The notes under the pieces are model-generated. The model was given only the letters and a program-made list of their open reading frames with translations, was not told where the DNA came from and made no database searches. Below, one piece after another: positions 6,845-10,323 of a stretch of 10,323 nucleotides of DNA (within the stretch, counting starts at the first letter, position 1; each line of letters starts with the position of its first letter). Position numbers and translations under genes: made by a program. The stretch is from the NCBI GenBank assembly GCA_934462775.1, contig CAKSIR010000086.1:1-10323 (forward strand), given 5' to 3'. This stretch comes from an uncultured Ruminiclostridium sp. GTDB lineage: Bacteria > Bacillota > Clostridia > Oscillospirales > Ruminococcaceae.

Positions 6845-6880
6845 AAAGCGGTTCCCTTGACACAGCTAAAAAAGCGGTTC
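6845..6880. repeat. Two 10-bp direct repeats upstream of the SigD-like promoter
   Basis: AAAGCGGTTC occurs at 6845-6854 and 6871-6880, identical and in the same orientation, 26 bp apart. The near copy ends three bases before the -35 TAAA, a position suited to an activator or accessory factor. The rest of the 6764-7008 gap holds a terminator (6931-6987), a short palindrome GAAAGCTTTC (6906-6915) and no credible gene. Confidence 0.4.
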
Positions 6881-6930
6881 ATACCAAGCTGTATTATGAC
6901 CAAAAGAAAGCTTTCCCCAATTCCCTATTA

Positions 6931-6987
6931 CAAAAAATCATGCCTTATAATATGTTCATTTTCACAAACATATCACCAAGCATGATT
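6931..6987 (-). terminator. Intrinsic terminator of the AAA/nuclease gene
   Basis: On the minus strand AATCATGC (6987-6980) pairs with GCATGATT (6943-6936). An inner stem, GATATGTT with AACATATT (one G-U), closes a 10-nt loop, and the outer stem runs into six T (6937-6932). It starts 21 nt after the stop codon at 7009. Shape and T-run are typical of Rho-independent termination. Confidence 0.8.
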
Positions 6988-7008
6988 ACACTTCCCATTC
7001 CACTATTA

Positions 7009-8718
7009 TTACATTATAAGCACCTGCTTCCCCTCAAATGCAAAGCCGTAGTGCAGTATTTGCTGCTTTTCTATTCCCCTGTCAAGCAGTTCAGCGTCAT
7101 AGTTCTTTTCCTCTATCTGACGAAGTGCTGCCTTGGCTGTGTCCGATAGGGATTTCTCCCGATTTGGAGAATGAATCTTAAATTCCATCACTATTGCAGG
7201 CAGATTACCCTTCTTGGGTATCAGCATCACATCATATCTGCCAAAACCGCTCTCCCTGTTGGAATGAACCTCATAACTGTCCGTCTGCTCTGCCATAAGT
7301 CCCAGCACAAATCCATGATAGAATTTCTCAGGCTCACTATCTTGCCCGTTTCCACCAACATCAAAATAACTGAATGTCTCTAGTGCCACTCTATTCATGT
7401 ATAAATTCATCGCTTCAATATCATTTGATACCATAGCCGATATAAATCTGTTGTAATTGGCTGCTGCCGGATTAAACCACCCCTTAAACATATTCGCAAA
7501 CATGCTTCGCGTCTCAAGGTTTGTCACTGATATATGATACCACGGCTCTAAAAGCTCTCCGCGGTACTCTACATCATCAACCTTCAAATACCCTCCGGCA
7601 ACGAGCAGACTCCACACCGCCCTCTCGTCTGTATCAAGCTGATGAAATACTATCTGTTCATCGAAATTTACAACTATTGTATTTCCCTTTAACAATTCTT
7701 CCATAAGTTCTTTCATTTCGGAAGAACCCCTCTGTAACAAACGACTCGCAAGCCCGTTAGCACTTGTTGAAGCCCAGTATGGTCTTAATTTTCTTTCATC
7801 CAAATAATTTATGATTGACCAAGGGTTATAGATATCTCTCCGGGAACCAAATGTAAAGCCATCATACCATCTCTTAATATCTGCCTTCCTGTCAGACAAT
7901 CCGAATTGTTCAAGTGCATCAAATACTTCCTCCTCCGTAAATCCGAAATATCTGTTATATTCCTCAGATGTAACCGTAATCACTTTGAGATTATTCAAAT
8001 CCGAAAACATTGACTCCTTCGAAACTCTTGTTATTCCCGTCATCACTGCCCGCTCAAGGTATGGATTTGTCTTGAATGTGCTGTTAAACAGATTACGCAA
8101 AAACGCCGTAAATTCCTCCCAGTACCCATGCACATATGCTTCCTGCATTGGCGTATCATATTCATCAAGAAAGATAATCACCTTGCTGTCGTAATATCTT
8201 GAAAGGCAGCCACATAAGTTCTTAATCGATCTCTGTATCATCGAATTATTCTCTTCCGCATTCATTGACGGCTCAATGACATACTTTTCAAGCCTGTTCC
8301 ACATTTCTTTCTCGCCATGGGTTATTATATCGCTGTCGAGCAGATATCTATACTGCTTGTATACATCATTTATTATAGCCGCTATCGTATTTCTTGCTTC
8401 ATAAAATCCGGTACTCTTAACCTCTGCAAAGCTAAGAAAAATAACAGGATATGTCCCCTGAAGCTGTCTGTATTTCTCATCATTCCATATTGACAGTCCC
8501 TCGAACAAGTCTCCTCTTCCCCCATATTTATTTGAGAAAAAGCAGTTGAACATACTCATGTTAAGGGTTTTTCCAAATCTGCGCGGGCGTGTTATAAGTG
8601 TTACATCATCTCCTGACTCCCACCATTCTTTTATAAATCCCGTCTTATCAATATAAAAATAATCTCCTTCCCTAAGGGATGCAAAATCCTGCCTGCCTAT
8701 TACCACTTTCTTAACCAT
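7009..8718 (-). CDS. AAA-ATPase-like protein with C-terminal PD-(D/E)XK nuclease domain
   Basis: A 569-residue protein matching the AAA-ATPase_like / PD-(D/E)XK pair (Pfam PF09820 and PF08011, from memory). The N-terminal ATPase has FYIDKTGFI (21-29), a P-loop variant TRPRRFGKT (43-51) lacking the usual glycine-rich start, Walker B KVIIFLDEYDTP (179-190), and TGITRVSKESMFSDLNNL (227-244) with a sensor-like position. The linker carries YDGFTFG (285-291) and YNPWSI. The C-terminal part has FYHGFVLGL (466-474), SNRESGFGRYDVML (486-499) and AIVMEFK (508-514); Asp496, Glu512 and Lys514 fit the nuclease core. Members are abundant and often multicopy in gut Clostridia and Bacteroidetes; their role is not established, with defence or mobile-element functions suggested. 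GGGAG lies about 7 nt before the ATG. It is alone in its transcription unit, with its own promoter and terminator, and appears intact. Confidence 0.92.
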   Translation of the reverse strand: MVKKVVIGRQDFASLREGDYFYIDKTGFIKEWWESGDDVTLITRPRRFGKTLNMSMFNCFFSNKYGGRGDLFEGLSIWNDEKYRQLQGTYPVIFLSFAEVKSTGFYEARNTIAAIINDVYKQYRYLLDSDIITHGEKEMWNRLEKYVIEPSMNAEENNSMIQRSIKNLCGCLSRYYDSKVIIFLDEYDTPMQEAYVHGYWEEFTAFLRNLFNSTFKTNPYLERAVMTGITRVSKESMFSDLNNLKVITVTSEEYNRYFGFTEEEVFDALEQFGLSDRKADIKRWYDGFTFGSRRDIYNPWSIINYLDERKLRPYWASTSANGLASRLLQRGSSEMKELMEELLKGNTIVVNFDEQIVFHQLDTDERAVWSLLVAGGYLKVDDVEYRGELLEPWYHISVTNLETRSMFANMFKGWFNPAAANYNRFISAMVSNDIEAMNLYMNRVALETFSYFDVGGNGQDSEPEKFYHGFVLGLMAEQTDSYEVHSNRESGFGRYDVMLIPKKGNLPAIVMEFKIHSPNREKSLSDTAKAALRQIEEKNYDAELLDRGIEKQQILHYGFAFEGKQVLIM

Positions 8719-8793
8719 ATTTTTCTCCCTTCATATAAATATACTGTCCTCTAATCTTTTTCTGCCCAATACTCCTCATGCAAAACTAACTTC

Positions 8794-8822
8794 AGTTTAG
8801 CACAATGTATCACCTATGACAA
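8794..8822 (-). promoter_or_regulatory. Promoter of the AAA/nuclease gene
   Basis: The minus strand reads TTGTCA (8822-8817), 17 bp, then TAAACT (8799-8794), preceded by TGC (extended -10). The start would be near 8787, about 70 nt before the ATG. AAACT (8783-8787) and AGTTT (8794-8798) form a small inverted repeat across -10 and +1. Confidence 0.55.
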
Positions 8823-8887
8823 TTATTTTTACTAAAGAATATTTTCCATTACATAAAATACACAAAAATGTATTACGCAGCTCTGCC

Positions 8888-8916
8888 TTGACGATATGTC
8901 CCCAGCTTGATAATAT
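8888..8916 (+). promoter_or_regulatory. Promoter of the MATE exporter gene
   Basis: TTGACG (8888-8893), 17 bp, TAATAT (8911-8916), with TGA before the -10. The start is near 8923, leaving a leader of about 59 nt. It diverges from the AAA/nuclease promoter; the two -35 boxes are 65 bp apart. Between them AATACA-N6-TGTATT (8857-8874) is a possible shared regulator site. Confidence 0.65.
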
Positions 8917-8924
8917 ATTCTTGT

Positions 8925-8950
8925 TGCAGCTTAACATATTTAAGTCTGCA
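8925..8950 (+). promoter_or_regulatory. Leader hairpin or operator before the MATE gene
   Basis: TGCAGCTTAA (8925-8934) pairs with TTAAG-T-CTGCA (8940-8950) over 10 bp with one bulged T and a 5-nt loop. It spans about +3 to +28 of the predicted transcript, ending 20 nt before the ribosome site. No T-run follows, so it is not a terminator; it fits a repressor operator or a 5' stabilising hairpin. Confidence 0.45.
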
Positions 8951-8981
8951 GGTAATTGAAGCACAAGAAAAGAGGATTGAC

Positions 8982-10322
8982 ATGTACCGCGATTTGACCA
9001 AGGGGCGCATCGGAAGCACCCTTATTCTTTTTGCCCTTCCTATGATAGCAGGCAATCTCCTGCAGCAGTTTTACAATATAGCCGACACGCTCATCGTCGG
9101 GCAGGTGTTAGGGCGCGACGCTCTCGCTGCCGTCGGCTCGGCCTACACGCTTATGACCTTTCTGACCTCGATATTTCTTGGACTGTGCATGGGTGCGGGC
9201 GCACTTTTTTCAATATATCAGGGGCGCAGTGACACTGCTTCACTCAAAAGCAGTATTTTTCACGCCTTCTGCCTTATAATGTCCGTAACCGTCGTCATAA
9301 ATATCGCCGTATATGCATTTATCAGACCGATAATGCTATTCCTTCGCGTACCGGACGAGGTCTACGCCGGAATGAGGCTATATCTTCTGATTGTTTTTGC
9401 CGGAATACCGGCTACATCACTTTACAACTTTTTTTCATGTATGCTGCGCGCGCTTGGCAACTCGTCGGCACCGCTTATTTTTCTCGCGGTCAGCGCCGTC
9501 TTAAACATCGCGCTCGACATACTATTTGTCGCCGTGCTCCCGTTTGGAATTGGCGGAGCCGCTCTCGCAACGGTCATCGCGCAATATGTGTCCGGGATAG
9601 GCATAGCTGTGTATGTGCTGATAAAATGCCGCTCCTTCCTTCCGGAAAAATCCGACCGACATTTTTCGGCGGCGATACTTAAGGAAATACTCAATCTTTC
9701 CTCGCTCACCTGCCTGCAGCAGTCAGTGATGAACTTCGGTATCCTCATGGTCCAGGGGCTTGTGAACAGCTTCGGAACCGTTGTCATGGCTGCCTTCGCC
9801 GCTGCGGTAAAAATCGACACTTTCGCCTACCTTCCTGTGCAGGATTTCGGAAACGCCTACTCAACCTTCGTCGCACAGAACTTCGGTGCAGGTGAGCAGG
9901 AGAGAATACGACGCGGCACCAAAACCGCTTTCGTTATGAGCGGCATTTTCAGCCTCATAATATCCGCCGCAGTATTCATATTCGCCGCACCTCTCATGCG
10001 TATCTTCATAGCTGCCTCGGAGACGCAGGTAATCGCCGCCGGTGTCCACTACCTCAGAATAGAGGGTGCCTTCTACATCGGAATAGGCTTTCTCTTTCTG
10101 CTGTATGGCTATTACCGCGCCATCAAAAGAGCCGGAATGTCCGTCGTTCTCACGGTCATATCCCTTGGTGTACGCGTTCTGTTAGCCTACGCGCTGTCCT
10201 CCATAAGCAGCATCGGCGTGACCGGAATATGGGCAGCAATCCCTATCGGCTGGTTTCTGGCGGATGTGACCGGACTTATCTATATGAAGTTTTTATCCTC
10301 CAACGCTGGGACAGGGGTCTGA
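8982..10322 (+). CDS. MATE-family multidrug efflux transporter
   Basis: A 446-residue, twelve-helix inner-membrane exporter of the MATE (multidrug and toxin extrusion) family, which expels organic cations, drugs or metabolites using a sodium or proton gradient. The N half opens with the hallmark ALPMIAGNLLQQFYNIADTL and then VGQVLGRDALAAVGSA; the C half repeats the fold (about 232-446), with LQQSVMNFGILMVQGLVNSF and VKIDTFAYLPVQDFGNAYST. Length is normal, and the TGA at 10320-10322 closes the gene just before the window ends. The ATG at 8982 is chosen because AGAGGA lies 6 nt upstream and the family N-terminus starts there; an upstream in-frame ATG at 8907 overlaps the predicted -10 and is rejected. 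By eye its GC content (about 50%) exceeds that of the neighbouring AAA gene (about 40%). The MepA/DinF-like branch is likely but substrate is unknown. Confidence 0.93.
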   Translation: MYRDLTKGRIGSTLILFALPMIAGNLLQQFYNIADTLIVGQVLGRDALAAVGSAYTLMTFLTSIFLGLCMGAGALFSIYQGRSDTASLKSSIFHAFCLIMSVTVVINIAVYAFIRPIMLFLRVPDEVYAGMRLYLLIVFAGIPATSLYNFFSCMLRALGNSSAPLIFLAVSAVLNIALDILFVAVLPFGIGGAALATVIAQYVSGIGIAVYVLIKCRSFLPEKSDRHFSAAILKEILNLSSLTCLQQSVMNFGILMVQGLVNSFGTVVMAAFAAAVKIDTFAYLPVQDFGNAYSTFVAQNFGAGEQERIRRGTKTAFVMSGIFSLIISAAVFIFAAPLMRIFIAASETQVIAAGVHYLRIEGAFYIGIGFLFLLYGYYRAIKRAGMSVVLTVISLGVRVLLAYALSSISSIGVTGIWAAIPIGWFLADVTGLIYMKFLSSNAGTGV

Positions 10323-10323
10323 C

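Noticed and set aside
6857..6862. Plus-strand TTGACA that could be a -35 box
   Set aside because: At 17 bp the next hexamer is CATACC, not a usable -10, and no plus-strand gene follows.
6769..7149. Plus-strand open frame of 126 codons across the gap and the end of the AAA/nuclease gene
   Set aside because: It crosses the terminator and overlaps a well-supported gene on the other strand. The translation has no recognisable feature.
8907..8981. In-frame upstream start for the MATE gene
   Set aside because: The ATG at 8907 overlaps the predicted spacer and -10 of the promoter, has no ribosome site, and adds 25 residues before the normal family N-terminus.
9422..9820. Minus-strand open frame of 132 codons inside the MATE gene
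   Set aside because: It is antisense to a clear MATE coding region and shows only shadow-type composition.
1..10323. CRISPR arrays, insertion sequences, tRNA or rRNA genes
   Set aside because: No regularly spaced repeats, transposase motifs or terminal repeats, and no cloverleaf with GTTCGA-type T-arm was noticed on either strand.

Overview
The window looks like a chromosomal segment of a flagellated, low-to-mid GC Firmicute, most likely a Lachnospiraceae relative (Roseburia, Agathobacter or Butyrivibrio type). This rests on AGGAGG-type ribosome sites before nearly every gene, TTGACA/TATAAT-like promoters with 17-bp spacers, a T-box leader, a lipoprotein signal peptide, a chemoreceptor with a sigma-28-like promoter nearby, and an AAA-like ATPase/PD-(D/E)XK protein of a type common in gut Clostridia. 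The genus is inference. No phage, insertion sequence, tRNA, rRNA or CRISPR array was seen.

Six genes run on the minus strand and one on the plus strand. Read along the minus strand from right to left: (1) 8718-7009, an AAA-ATPase-like protein with a C-terminal nuclease-type domain, ending in a strong terminator; (2) 6721-6080, an unrecognised basic, helical protein behind a candidate SigD promoter; (3) 5949-4507, a methyl-accepting chemotaxis protein with six membrane segments and no sensor domain; (4-5) 4259-3561 and 3561-1084, a MacB/LolD-type ABC ATPase translationally coupled (TAATG) to an 825-residue FtsX-like permease; (6) 936-145, a small cysteine-containing lipoprotein; and (7) at the left edge, a near-consensus promoter followed by the first part of a T-box leader whose gene lies outside the window. 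On the plus strand, 8982-10322 encodes a complete MATE-family exporter, divergent from gene 1.

Each minus-strand gene or gene pair appears to have its own promoter. In several gaps this promoter overlaps an inverted repeat. At 957-1025 and 4418-4471 the repeat reads as a terminator-like hairpin for the upstream gene, while the next promoter starts RNA inside or after it. Only read-through RNA would then carry both arms. The same geometry recurs at the T-box (arms 11-19 and 81-89) and, more weakly, at the chemoreceptor promoter. The ABC operon also has a GTTAG-N6-CTAAC operator-like site just after its predicted start point.

Functionally the window mixes export (ABC pair, MATE), motility and sensing (chemoreceptor and a putative sigma-28-dependent partner), and one poorly understood ATPase/nuclease. 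The strongest candidates for something undescribed are the sigma-28-linked 213-residue protein, the AAA/nuclease protein, and the recurring promoter-in-hairpin layout. All calls come from reading the sequence by eye, without database searches.
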